Shown piece after piece: positions 1-7,392 of a stretch of 44,372 nucleotides of DNA (positions within the stretch are counted from its first letter, which is position 1; each line of letters begins with the position of its first letter). The stretch comes from an uncultured Bacilli bacterium (GTDB taxonomy: Bacteria; Bacillota_I; Bacilli_A; RFN20; CAG-449). The notes beneath the pieces were generated by a model, which saw nothing but the letters and a program-made list of their open reading frames with translations, did no database searches and was not told the DNA's origin. Position numbers and translations under genes: made by a program. The stretch spans positions 1-44,372 of the forward strand of contig CANQWG010000007.1 in NCBI GenBank assembly GCA_947627505.1, written 5' to 3'.

Positions 1-77
1 ATGCTCGTTTTTAATGTTTTTTTTGTTTAAAAAAACGCTTTTTTGTATTTTTATTTCATTTTCATGCGTAATTACTA

Positions 78-126
78 CGTGACGTTATTTAACAAACGTT
101 CAATAGCAAAGTAAATTCAGTTTATA
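78..126. repeat. 49-bp direct repeat, copy 1
   Basis: Matches 777-825 at 46 of 49 positions (differences at 97, 115 and 120), offset 699 bp. The two copies bracket the small-ORF and toxin-antitoxin region. No ORF crosses it. Read on the minus strand it is AT-rich and could hold a weak promoter, but this is not convincing. Confidence 0.85.
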
Positions 127-229
127 GTAAAAAACGTCAATTTATAATTTACTTTTTATGGTTGTATCTATTCCTTATGCGTTTTTATTCGGAACTTAAA
201 CACTTTTTAATCTTATAGATGCTCAAGCC

Positions 230-394
230 TTGATTAAAATAATTTTTTTTCAAATTTTTAATTTTTTATTGGTATTTCTATTTCTTGCAGTTTTTTTCCT
301 GAATATACTTTTTGTTCTATATATCAAAAAGCCGAGAAATCAAGAAGAACTGAGAAACAAACGATTAAAAAGATTAGAAGAAAGAAATAAATAA
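230..394 (+). CDS. possible 54-residue single-pass membrane protein
   Basis: An open frame from a TTG codon encodes about 34 strongly hydrophobic residues (rich in Phe, Leu, Ile, Val) followed by a highly charged tail rich in Arg, Lys and Glu, with a TAA stop at 392-394. The pattern of one membrane segment plus a basic cytoplasmic tail is what a small membrane protein shows. An intrinsic terminator follows at 427-455, which supports a real transcript. Against it: there is no Shine-Dalgarno sequence before the TTG, no ATG in frame, and AT-rich DNA easily gives Phe-rich frames. Function unknown; it may be linked to the neighbouring type I toxin candidate. Confidence 0.35.
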   Translation: MIKIIFFQIFNFLLVFLFLAVFFLNILFVLYIKKPRNQEELRNKRLKRLEERNK

Positions 395-426
395 AAGATC
401 TCAATCAATAAAAAAATTTATAAATT

Positions 427-455
427 AAGCCACCCAGAGAAATGTGGCTTTTTTT
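427..455 (+). terminator. intrinsic terminator
   Basis: AAGCCAC pairs with GTGGCTT across a 10-nt loop and is followed by a T run (449-455). It ends whatever is transcribed through 230-394 and insulates the toxin promoter at 493-521. Confidence 0.75.
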
Positions 456-492
456 GCAACAAAATATCAGACGTTTTTGAGTGCTTTTTTTG

Positions 493-521
493 TTGAACAC
501 CCAAAAAAGTCCGATTACAAT
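493..521 (+). promoter_or_regulatory. promoter of the small toxin-like gene
   Basis: TTGAAC (493-498), a 17-bp spacer and TACAAT (516-521) form a near-consensus sigma-A promoter. Transcription would start near 528, exactly where the 5' arm of the inverted repeat (529-549) begins. Confidence 0.7.
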
Positions 522-528
522 TGATAAT

Positions 529-730
529 GGAAGACTTCAAGGGTTACCCTGCTCTCTCCTTTATAGGAGTAGAAAGGGGGTTAAGCTTATGGAACAGTTT
601 ATAACTATTCTATTTCTAATAGCTTTAATTCTTTATTTATCAAAAAATGATAAAGAAAAAAGATAGCCCTTCATCCTCTAAAATGTAGGGGCTACCTAAT
701 TTATCAATGGGTGACCCTTAGAGGTCTTCC
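529..730. repeat. inverted repeat joining toxin mRNA 5' end and 3' region
   Basis: The arms are 529-549 and 709-730. In RNA they pair along almost their whole length: one unpaired base and two positions where U meets G, otherwise Watson-Crick. The first arm is the predicted 5' end of the toxin mRNA. The second arm's complement is the 5' end of the predicted antisense RNA. In between, CTCCT (556-560) can pair with AGGAG (565-569). Alternatively 554-562 can pair with the ribosome-binding A3G5 tract at 573-580. Confidence 0.8.
589..666 (+). CDS. 25-residue hydrophobic peptide, candidate type I toxin
   Basis: The peptide starts MEQFITILFL, has about 16 membrane-spanning hydrophobic residues and ends in a charged Lys/Asp/Glu/Arg tail, the layout of Fst/TxpA/holin-like type I toxins. 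The ATG at 589 is chosen because an unusually strong ribosome-binding site (A3G5, 573-580) sits 8 nt upstream; a longer frame from 481 would overlap the promoter. A converging strong promoter (740-769) would produce an RNA antisense to the end of the gene and its 3' region. The mRNA's 5' and 3' regions can fold together (529-549 with 709-730), as in type I systems whose full-length mRNA is translationally inert. I do not recognise the exact family; the toxin role is inferred from peptide character and RNA architecture. Confidence 0.65.
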   Translation: MEQFITILFLIALILYLSKNDKEKR

Positions 731-733
731 TTC
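655..733 (-). ncRNA. predicted antisense antitoxin RNA, about 80 nt
   Basis: On the minus strand, TTGACA-18-TATATT (769-740) would start an RNA near 733. A hairpin of TAGCCC with GGGCTA (694-689 and 669-664) followed by TCTTTTTTC would end it near 655. The RNA covers the last codons of the 25-residue peptide and its 3' region. Its first 22 nt nearly equal the first 21 nt of the toxin mRNA, so it could compete with the mRNA's own 5'-3' pairing. This differs from the Fst/par loci, where the repeats are direct in DNA and hence complementary between the two RNAs. Confidence 0.6.
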
Positions 734-739
734 AACTAT

Positions 740-769
740 AATATACGCAAAAAAATAAAATAATGTCAA
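740..769 (-). promoter_or_regulatory. strong promoter for antisense RNA
   Basis: A perfect -35 TTGACA (769-764), an 18-bp spacer and TATATT (745-740) on the minus strand, pointing at the toxin gene. It is stronger than the toxin promoter by consensus match, as expected for an antitoxin RNA. Confidence 0.7.
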
Positions 770-776
770 GCAAATG

Positions 777-825
777 CGTGACGTTATTTAACAAATGTTC
801 AATAGCAAAGTAATTTCATTTTATA
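777..825. repeat. 49-bp direct repeat, copy 2
   Basis: Second copy of the repeat at 78-126 (46/49 identical). It lies directly behind the antisense promoter, suggesting that the repeat marks the right edge of a unit that may recur to the left of this window. Confidence 0.85.
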
Positions 826-883
826 AAAAGAGAATCTTATTAAAGTTAAATTTTGCAAATAAAAATCATTTTTAATAGTTTGC

Positions 884-1002
884 ATACATGTATCTCCCTT
901 ATAATCGGAAGCTACTCCCTAAATGATGCAACTTCCGACTCATATCATAAAAAAGACGGAGAAAATCATTAAGCATTCCTATTTCATGATTGAGGAACGC
1001 TT
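884..1002 (+). other. non-coding stretch with palindrome and two hairpins
   Basis: The 667-1074 gap has no gene beyond the antisense RNA. It holds a perfect 10-bp palindrome ATACATGTAT (884-893) just before a TATAAT (900-905), a 7-bp stem TCGGAAG/CTTCCGA (905-911 with 932-938) and a 10-bp stem with one mismatch (971-980 with 993-1002). This might be a small structured RNA, but no clear -35 or T run was found. Confidence 0.3.
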
Positions 1003-1030
1003 CTAGTTAAGCAATAGATTAAAATCGAAG

Positions 1031-1060
1031 AAAATAGCAAAAAAGCGATGCTTTTTAATG
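1031..1060 (-). terminator. weak terminator after gerM
   Basis: On the minus strand AAAAAGC-ATC-GCTTTTT is followed by TGCTATTTTC. The stem is AT-rich, so it is only plausible by position, immediately after the gerM stop. Confidence 0.35.
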
Positions 1061-1074
1061 CACCGCCTGTAATT

Positions 1075-2148
1075 TTAAATTTCTACCGAATTATAAACGA
1101 TATTGGAAACCTTCATATCGTCTTCTTGATAAATCCCATCAACCGCTAGGGTCTCCCCTTCCAAAGTGAAACTTATCGGTTTTGTAACTCCCATTAAATC
1201 CAATGATAACGCGACTAATTCATAAAGTTCTTTATTGACGGTTTCTTCATCGATAAGCGCGCTGTTATTAACGCTTAAGATAAAGTCATCATTTGCTTCC
1301 TGTAAAGCAGAAATCTGTTTGTAAGTGGCCACGTTTTTTAATCGTGAAGCAACCGGAAGGGTATATGATAAGGCATTGGCAAAACTGACATTGAGGCTTT
1401 CCATTTTTTCGCTATAGAATGTCACCGGCACTAAGTATTTGGTTTCTTGATCATAACTGCGTTCATAAAATAGCGTCACTTTTTCTTTACCAACTATTTC
1501 TCGCGGTGACTGATTGACACGATTCAATCCGAAATTTTCGTCGAGAATCGAAGGAAGCGGAGTGTGATTGTTCGGCAAACTGCTTAAAATGGTTCCATTG
1601 ACACTTAAAATCATTCCGTCGATTTCATCGAATTGAAGCATCGTGGCTAACAAGGCTTCAACCATTTTCACTTCGTTTTTCTCTTGATAATTTAAAAATT
1701 CTTCCGACATATCCAATAACAAGATGTTATTTTCGATGGTAAACGAATTAACTTTGGCGTCTTCGGGAATAAATCCGTGGAGATACTCGTTTGCCGCTTT
1801 ACTGTCAGTTCTTAAAAGATTGAAAGTATCCAAGATCTCTTCTTGAATTGAATTTTTTTGATTGAGACTTACGGTGAGAGGCACCGTCAAATCGTCATTT
1901 GAAATCAAATAGACGCGGCGCGTCACTTTGTTGGTCTCAATGATCACTTGTTCTAAGGGCGTCATTCTTCTATTGTGTTCGACAATGCCTAGCGTCGCTC
2001 CCACAATCGCCGCGCACATCGGAATCGCAAAGCAGCAACCATATTTGATAAAGGCCATTTTTTTAGGCTTTTTAAAGTTAAAAGCAACCACTCCTTTGAT
2101 ATGGAAAATGCGCCAAGATTTAATTTTTTTTATGATCTTTTTAAACAT
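1075..2148 (-). CDS. gerM: GerM-like spore protein with two GerM domains
   Basis: GerM is needed for normal spore germination and cortex formation in Bacillus. This 357-residue protein has a basic N-terminus and one membrane segment near residues 38-57 (no lipobox), then two GerM repeats of about 120 residues each (roughly 85-205 and 225-350). The ATG at 2148 is preferred over a GTG nine bases upstream because GAGGTG lies 6 nt before it. It follows racE by 35 bp in the same direction, the racE-gerM order of B. subtilis. The length matches the family (about 366). It is probably membrane-anchored on the outer side of one of the sporulating compartments. Sporulation control is likely, but I could not pick out a sigma-E box. 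Confidence 0.75.
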   Translation of the reverse strand: MFKKIIKKIKSWRIFHIKGVVAFNFKKPKKMAFIKYGCCFAIPMCAAIVGATLGIVEHNRRMTPLEQVIIETNKVTRRVYLISNDDLTVPLTVSLNQKNSIQEEILDTFNLLRTDSKAANEYLHGFIPEDAKVNSFTIENNILLLDMSEEFLNYQEKNEVKMVEALLATMLQFDEIDGMILSVNGTILSSLPNNHTPLPSILDENFGLNRVNQSPREIVGKEKVTLFYERSYDQETKYLVPVTFYSEKMESLNVSFANALSYTLPVASRLKNVATYKQISALQEANDDFILSVNNSALIDEETVNKELYELVALSLDLMGVTKPISFTLEGETLAVDGIYQEDDMKVSNIVYNSVEI

Positions 2149-2183
2149 ATCAGTCACCTCACGCTATCTTATTTATTTGAAAG

Positions 2184-2822
2184 TCATTTTATGACTAAGT
2201 GCGGAAAATATTTTAAGATTATCGATTTGGTGACTTGATCAGCTTTAAAATCAAGTGTCTTTCCTTGAGGTAAAGAAGCGATGAGTTCTTGATGATAAGT
2301 GAAAATTTTTCCGTCGATGTAACGCGTAAAAATCGCTTTAGCCAAAGGATAATGCGTGCATGCCAAAATGTAATCTTGTCGTTTTTTTAACCCTTTGATA
2401 ATTTCGATAATTTGAATGATATCGCTTTTTTCAATCGCCCCTGCCAAATCCTTGATCCCGACAATCGGATATCGATGGTACAAGCGCGAATGAAGTAACG
2501 GAGTTCCTAAAAGAACCTTATCCTTACAATGCTTTAAATTATAAGAAAGAATATCGACGATTTGATATGAAGGCAAAACTTCGCATTTATCCAGTAAAGA
2601 CGACATCGTGTTACAGGCCATAATAAGAAGATCGATATGATACGTCTCGAATTGTTTTAACCTAGTTTTTAAAATTGTAAGCAATTGATCTTCGCTTTTA
2701 GAGCCAAACGGGAAATATTCATGATCGATAAATACGACGTAATCATGTTTTTTATCTTGCTTTATAATCTCTTCGATAAACGGAATCACACCGCATCCGG
2801 AATCATAAATCAATATCTTCAT
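2184..2822 (-). CDS. racE: glutamate racemase, compact form
   Basis: Interconverts L- and D-glutamate for peptidoglycan. The three signature blocks are present: a DSG block (D7, S8), ACNT with catalytic Cys70, and CTHYP with catalytic Cys155, so both acid/base cysteines are intact. At 212 residues it is about 50 shorter than typical MurI/RacE (260-270), the shortfall lying between the blocks and at the C-terminus. No Shine-Dalgarno precedes the ATG. Instead TATAAT sits only 7 nt upstream on the coding strand, so the mRNA may be leaderless. It sits between gerE and gerM as in Bacillus. A hydantoin/Asp-Glu racemase relative is the alternative, less likely given the motif order. Confidence 0.8.
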   Translation of the reverse strand: MKILIYDSGCGVIPFIEEIIKQDKKHDYVVFIDHEYFPFGSKSEDQLLTILKTRLKQFETYHIDLLIMACNTMSSLLDKCEVLPSYQIVDILSYNLKHCKDKVLLGTPLLHSRLYHRYPIVGIKDLAGAIEKSDIIQIIEIIKGLKKRQDYILACTHYPLAKAIFTRYIDGKIFTYHQELIASLPQGKTLDFKADQVTKSIILKYFPHLVIK

Positions 2823-2851
2823 ATATTACATTATAAAAATGGAGTGACGAA

Positions 2852-2886
2852 AATATGAAAATAACCTCACTTTGCAATGAGGTTAT
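2852..2886 (-). terminator. terminator of gerE transcript
   Basis: ATAACCTCA (2861-2869) pairs perfectly with TGAGGTTAT (2878-2886) across an 8-nt loop. On the minus strand it is followed by TTTTCATATTTTCG. The stem starts inside the gerE stop codon. Confidence 0.65.
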
Positions 2887-3095
2887 AGGGAAATCTCTTT
2901 CATTCTGATCAGTTCGACAACCGCATGCGCACGACCTTTGACGCCGAGTTTCTGCATGACGTTTGAGATGTGATTGCGCACGGTCTTCTCGGAGATGAAA
3001 AGAGTATCCGCAATTTCGCGAGTAGCCATATTCTTGACTAACAGTTCAAATACTTCCCGCTCGCGTTTCGTTAATAAAGATGGCAAATCACTCAC
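2883..3095 (-). CDS. gerE: GerE, LuxR-type late sporulation regulator
   Basis: GerE is a stand-alone LuxR-family DNA-binding domain that controls the last mother-cell genes (coat and germination genes) in Bacillus. The 67-70 residue protein is a complete four-helix domain. From LTKREREVF through the recognition helix (SEKTVRNH) and QKLGVKGR it is close to what I recall of B. subtilis GerE (74 aa). The start is uncertain: the GTG at 3095 touches the Shine-Dalgarno GAGGAG, while the TTG at 3086 has ideal 8-nt spacing and would give 67 residues. A strong hairpin follows the stop. The near-canonical GerE is the best evidence for an endospore-forming Bacilli lineage. Confidence 0.85.
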   Translation of the reverse strand: MSDLPSLLTKREREVFELLVKNMATREIADTLFISEKTVRNHISNVMQKLGVKGRAHAVVELIRMKEISL

Positions 3096-3161
3096 TCCTC
3101 ACGCCTAAATTATCGTATGCGCGGTTTTTGTTTTTGCTAGTAATATAAACACTTTTGGGCG

Positions 3162-4916
3162 TTATTGATCTTGAAGCTTTTTCAAGATTTCATTTGCCGC
3201 TTCAAGTGGCACAATCTGCGCTAGTTCTTCTTTGGAAGCTTTCTTTAAACTATCTAGTGACGGATAAGCTTTCAAAAGCATCTCTTTTCGCTTTTTACCG
3301 ATTCCTTTAATGTCATCAAAAAGCGAGAAAGTCATTTTTTTGCCCCGCTTTTCGCGATGAAAAGTAATCGCGTAACGGTGAACCTCATCTTGCATCCTTA
3401 CTAACATCAAAAAAAGTTTTGATTTAGGGTCCAGATTAATCAATTCGCCATCTTTGATAAGTCCCGCAGTATGGTGATGATTGTCTTTAGCAAGGCCCGC
3501 GACCGGTATCGATAATTCCAATTTATCGAGTACTTTTTGGGCGACGTTAATCTGATTGAGACCACCATCTACAATAATCAAATCGGGGAAAGTTTTATGC
3601 TCTTCTTTGAGTCTCGTGTAACGGCGATCTAACACCTCTTCCATCGACTTTAAATCGTCTTTACCGGAACTTCGTTTAATGTTGTATTTGCGGTATTCGC
3701 TTGGAGCCTTAACGCCGTTTATAAAAACCACCAAAGCTCCAATCGGTTCGCTTCCTTGAAGATGGGAGTTATCGAATAATTCGATTCTAAGTGGTGTTTT
3801 TATCCCTAAGTATTTTCCAAGTTCTTCAAGCAAAGCCAGATTATCATCGTCAAGACGGGCGGTTAAGAAATGTTCGTCAAGTCCGTTTTTGGCATTTTCT
3901 AGGGCGATAAATATCAAATCTTTTTTAAGACCGCGCGAAGGAGAAACCACGTGGCAAGCAAAGATCTCTTCAAGACGCAAAGCAAGCTCTTTTGACGAAA
4001 CGACGATTTCTTTAGGCAAATCATGATTTTGATAATATTGAAAGATCGACGATATCACTTGTTCGAGGGAATCGTCGAATTCTTCGATAATGAAGATGTT
4101 TTTCCCGAGCAATAACCCCTTTCGATAAGTCATTATCGCTAAAGAAAGATACTTCTCTCTTGATGAGACGGCGATCACATCGCGATCGAGATGGTCTTTA
4201 ATCGTCACGCCTTGTCTTAAAGCGATATGATCCAAAGATTCAATCAAATCGTGATATTCTTTGGCCTTTTCAAACTCGAGTTTTTCACTCGCTTCGTTCA
4301 TCTTTTTTAACGTTTCGAAACGGATTTTTTTGACGTCTCCATTTAAAAAGCGATTGATATCCTCAATCAAAGGTTCATAAACTTCGTCGCTGATTTTATT
4401 GATGCACGGCGCCAAGCATTGACCAAGATGATAATAAAGGCATGGTTCCTTATGTAGGTTTTGACATTTACGCAAGGGATAAAGACGATTCAATAAATCG
4501 ATGGTGTGATAGACCGAACTTGATGAAGGAAACGGACCGAAATAACGAAACGATGGGTCTTTATCGCGATAGCTGATTTTTAAAAAAGGGTCGCCCTTTT
4601 TCTTTAAGGCGATAAAGGGATACGATTTACCATCTTTCAATAAAATGTTATATTTAGGATAATATTTCCGAATCAGATTCAACTCTAAAAGCAACGCTTC
4701 TTTTTCAGACGGCGTTTCAATCGTATCAAAATCGCGCGCTTCAAGAACCATTTTAAAAACTTTTCCCTCTTGAGGACGCGTAAAATATTGTTTGACTCTT
4801 TTAATCAAGGATTTGGCTTTACCGACATAAATCACTTCATTGTCGGCATTTTTCATGATATAGACACCCGGTCTAGAAGACAGCAATTCGATCTTGGCCT
4901 TTAAAACTTCGTTCAT
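3162..4916 (-). CDS. uvrC: UvrC, excinuclease ABC subunit C
   Basis: Makes both incisions around bulky DNA lesions during nucleotide excision repair with UvrA and UvrB. Order: GIY-YIG nuclease at the N-terminus (RPGVYIM ... VIYVGKAKSL), a four-Cys cluster (C-x6-C-x7-C-x3-C) matching the UvrC iron-sulfur site, a UVR helical hairpin for UvrB contact (about 200-235), the RNase H-like second nuclease (FDNSHLQG, DLIIVDGG) and a C-terminal helix-hairpin-helix (DIKGIGKKR). The 584 residues are full length. The ATG overlaps the mutS2 stop as ATGA, so the two are translationally coupled in one repair operon. Confidence 0.97.
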   Translation of the reverse strand: MNEVLKAKIELLSSRPGVYIMKNADNEVIYVGKAKSLIKRVKQYFTRPQEGKVFKMVLEARDFDTIETPSEKEALLLELNLIRKYYPKYNILLKDGKSYPFIALKKKGDPFLKISYRDKDPSFRYFGPFPSSSSVYHTIDLLNRLYPLRKCQNLHKEPCLYYHLGQCLAPCINKISDEVYEPLIEDINRFLNGDVKKIRFETLKKMNEASEKLEFEKAKEYHDLIESLDHIALRQGVTIKDHLDRDVIAVSSREKYLSLAIMTYRKGLLLGKNIFIIEEFDDSLEQVISSIFQYYQNHDLPKEIVVSSKELALRLEEIFACHVVSPSRGLKKDLIFIALENAKNGLDEHFLTARLDDDNLALLEELGKYLGIKTPLRIELFDNSHLQGSEPIGALVVFINGVKAPSEYRKYNIKRSSGKDDLKSMEEVLDRRYTRLKEEHKTFPDLIIVDGGLNQINVAQKVLDKLELSIPVAGLAKDNHHHTAGLIKDGELINLDPKSKLFLMLVRMQDEVHRYAITFHREKRGKKMTFSLFDDIKGIGKKRKEMLLKAYPSLDSLKKASKEELAQIVPLEAANEILKKLQDQ

Positions 4917-7213
4917 TTTAAAATCACCACCGTCGCTCCAACGCCGCCTTCATTCAATCCTCCTAAGCGATAACTTAAAACATGGAGGTGATGTTTTAGA
5001 TAGTCTTGAACGGCCGCGCGCAACTTTCCACTGCCGGAGCCATGAATGATGCGCACTTGTTTATAGTGAGCGACTACAGCATCGTCTATATACTTGCTGA
5101 CCGCCTCTAAACCTTCTTCGATATGATATCCGATGATGTTCAATTCTAAAGGCACCATTTTTATATTAGTAAAATCGCTATTGACATACTGCTTTTTTTC
5201 TTTTGATTTTGGCCTACATAAAACCAGGGAACTTTTAGGAATCCACATCGACTTTCCTTCATCTGTCAAAACGTAACAATCATCATTTTTGATTCTGATG
5301 ATTCGCCCTCTTATCGCCAAATCTTCATAAGCGACATAATCGTCGATTTGAAATTCATGGACGATGGGCTTAGTTTCTTCTTGTTCGCTTAAAGCTTGTA
5401 AACGTCGTCTTGAAGATATAATCTCATGAGTTTTGATTGTTTCCTTATCTTTCAACTCTTCAAAAATCTGCTCGATTTTTTCCGCTGCTTCAGCCACCAG
5501 CGTCTCGATTTCCTCTTGGGCTTTGTCTTTGATTCGCTGTTGTTCTTTAAATAAGGCTCTTTGTTTCTGTTCGGTCTCTTGAAGTGCCGTATCTAATTGA
5601 TTTTTTTCGCTCAATAACTGATCTTTGAGTTTTTCGGTCTCTTCGATTTTAGAAACTAGTTCATCAAGAAGAAGATCTTTACTATTATTTTTCGCCTCAT
5701 TTAACCAATGTTTGGCATTTTCGATAATTTGGTGATTCAAACCTAATCTTGACGCCACTTCGATTCCGTATGATTTACCACAGGTTCCAAGTCGCAAGTG
5801 GTAAGTCGGCAACAATTTTTCTTCATCAAAAATCATCGATGAAGGTAAAATCGCTTGATTTTCAAGCGAATAATTCTTCAAACCTTCATAGTGTGAAGAA
5901 ATAATGGCAAAACATCCTTTTTCAATCAAAAAATTAATAACTCCGATGGCGAGTGCTTCTCCGTCTAATGGAGAAGTACCGGTTCCCAGTTCATCGAGAA
6001 TTACAAGCGAATCTTCATCAACTTGCTCGGTGATCAAGCGGATATTTTCAATGTGACCTGAAAAAGTCGATAGATTATCTAGTAACGATTGATGATCGCC
6101 GATATCGACGAAGATCTCTTTAAAAAAAGAAATGAGCGGTGGTTCATCGCACGGAAGCGGCAAGCCGCATTGATGAAGATAGACAAAAAGTCCAATCGTC
6201 TTTAACGCGACGGTCTTCCCCCCAGCATTAGGACCACTTATAAGTAGGATTTTCCGATCATAAAGTTCAAAAGAATTTTTAACGACATTTTTTTGATCCA
6301 ACAAGGGGTGTCGCGCTCCTTTTAAAGAAATAATTGGCTCTTCGGATACTTTACCGACCACAGCATCATATTCTTTTGCATACTGTGCCTTAGCCATCAA
6401 AAAATCCAATCTCGCAATCAAGTAATGATCGAGATATAAACTATCAAAATTTCTTTTGATTTCATCTAACAACTCTTTAATGATTCTGGAGATTTCTTCA
6501 TTTTCCTCTTGCTTTAAGCGATAGATCTTATTATTACTGGCGATGATTTCGTTAGGTTCGATAAAAACCGTTTGTTGACTGGCGGAAACGGCGACGACCA
6601 CTCCATCCACTTTTCCTTTGTAGCTGGCTTTGATAGCAAGAACTTTGGTTTGGTCTTTTAAAGCAATACGTTCATCGTTCAAATAAGCACCATATTTTTG
6701 CACCAAGCGATTCATGATCACGCTTTGCACTTGCTCTTCACTTAGAATAGCTTTACGGATAGACGAAAGTTTAAAGGACGCTTCAGAAGAAATGGTCAAA
6801 TCGGGCGCTAAAGTCACGTCGATTTTCTTTTTTAATGTAGGAATGAGGATCAATCGTTCAAGCAATCCTTTAAGTAACGGAAATTCATTATCGATCATCG
6901 TTTCACGTTTGAGTACCGATGCATTTTCTAAAAGACGAGAAACCTGATAGAAAAATTCCAGTTCAACACTTGCCCCTTTTTCGATTAAAGCCAAAGAATC
7001 AAGCAAGTTATTTAAAGGATAGATCGATAAAGATTGATATTTATAAAGATAACTGACAGCCTCTTGGGTATATAAAAGTTCCTCTTCCAATTCACCGCGA
7101 TATGAAAACATCTCCAGTTCTTGAATCATCTTTTTCGCATAACCGGTTTGAGCGTGTTTTTGAATCAGATTAAAAACTTGATCAATTTCAAGAATTTCTT
7201 TTAGTGATTTCAT
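4913..7213 (-). CDS. mutS2: MutS2, anti-recombination / ribosome-rescue ATPase
   Basis: MutS2 lacks the mismatch-binding domain of MutS and acts on branched DNA and, in Bacillus, on collided ribosomes. Visible here: core/lever helices, Walker A GPNAGGKT (327-334), Walker B VILDELGTGT, a long charged coiled coil (about 505-600) and a C-terminal Smr domain (about 690-766). The Smr domain keeps the HGxGxG loop (HGSGSG), but its usual LDLR catalytic motif reads LNII, so nuclease activity may be lost. The 766 residues fit the family (about 780). First gene of the mutS2-uvrC unit, with a TG-extended -10 element just upstream and AGGTGA as ribosome-binding site. Confidence 0.95.
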   Translation of the reverse strand: MKSLKEILEIDQVFNLIQKHAQTGYAKKMIQELEMFSYRGELEEELLYTQEAVSYLYKYQSLSIYPLNNLLDSLALIEKGASVELEFFYQVSRLLENASVLKRETMIDNEFPLLKGLLERLILIPTLKKKIDVTLAPDLTISSEASFKLSSIRKAILSEEQVQSVIMNRLVQKYGAYLNDERIALKDQTKVLAIKASYKGKVDGVVVAVSASQQTVFIEPNEIIASNNKIYRLKQEENEEISRIIKELLDEIKRNFDSLYLDHYLIARLDFLMAKAQYAKEYDAVVGKVSEEPIISLKGARHPLLDQKNVVKNSFELYDRKILLISGPNAGGKTVALKTIGLFVYLHQCGLPLPCDEPPLISFFKEIFVDIGDHQSLLDNLSTFSGHIENIRLITEQVDEDSLVILDELGTGTSPLDGEALAIGVINFLIEKGCFAIISSHYEGLKNYSLENQAILPSSMIFDEEKLLPTYHLRLGTCGKSYGIEVASRLGLNHQIIENAKHWLNEAKNNSKDLLLDELVSKIEETEKLKDQLLSEKNQLDTALQETEQKQRALFKEQQRIKDKAQEEIETLVAEAAEKIEQIFEELKDKETIKTHEIISSRRRLQALSEQEETKPIVHEFQIDDYVAYEDLAIRGRIIRIKNDDCYVLTDEGKSMWIPKSSLVLCRPKSKEKKQYVNSDFTNIKMVPLELNIIGYHIEEGLEAVSKYIDDAVVAHYKQVRIIHGSGSGKLRAAVQDYLKHHLHVLSYRLGGLNEGGVGATVVILK

Positions 7214-7232
7214 ACTTTCACCTGATTGTTAT

Positions 7233-7241
7233 TGTATCAAA
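7233..7241 (-). promoter_or_regulatory. extended -10 promoter of mutS2-uvrC
   Basis: TGATACAAT on the minus strand, 20 nt before the mutS2 start. The TG-N extension makes up for the lack of a clear -35. The rest of the 7214-7392 gap serves the divergent rnhC; no good -35 was found there. Confidence 0.5.
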
Positions 7242-7392
7242 CCCCTGAAGTTTTATCATCAAAAATCGATGTTACGGATTAATAAACCGCTTTTTTTTAA
7301 TGTGACTTTACACTCTTTGTTTTACACTATTACTTGCGACATTTTTATTTATAATCACGAAAATCCATGATAAGATAATAAAAGAGGAAAAT

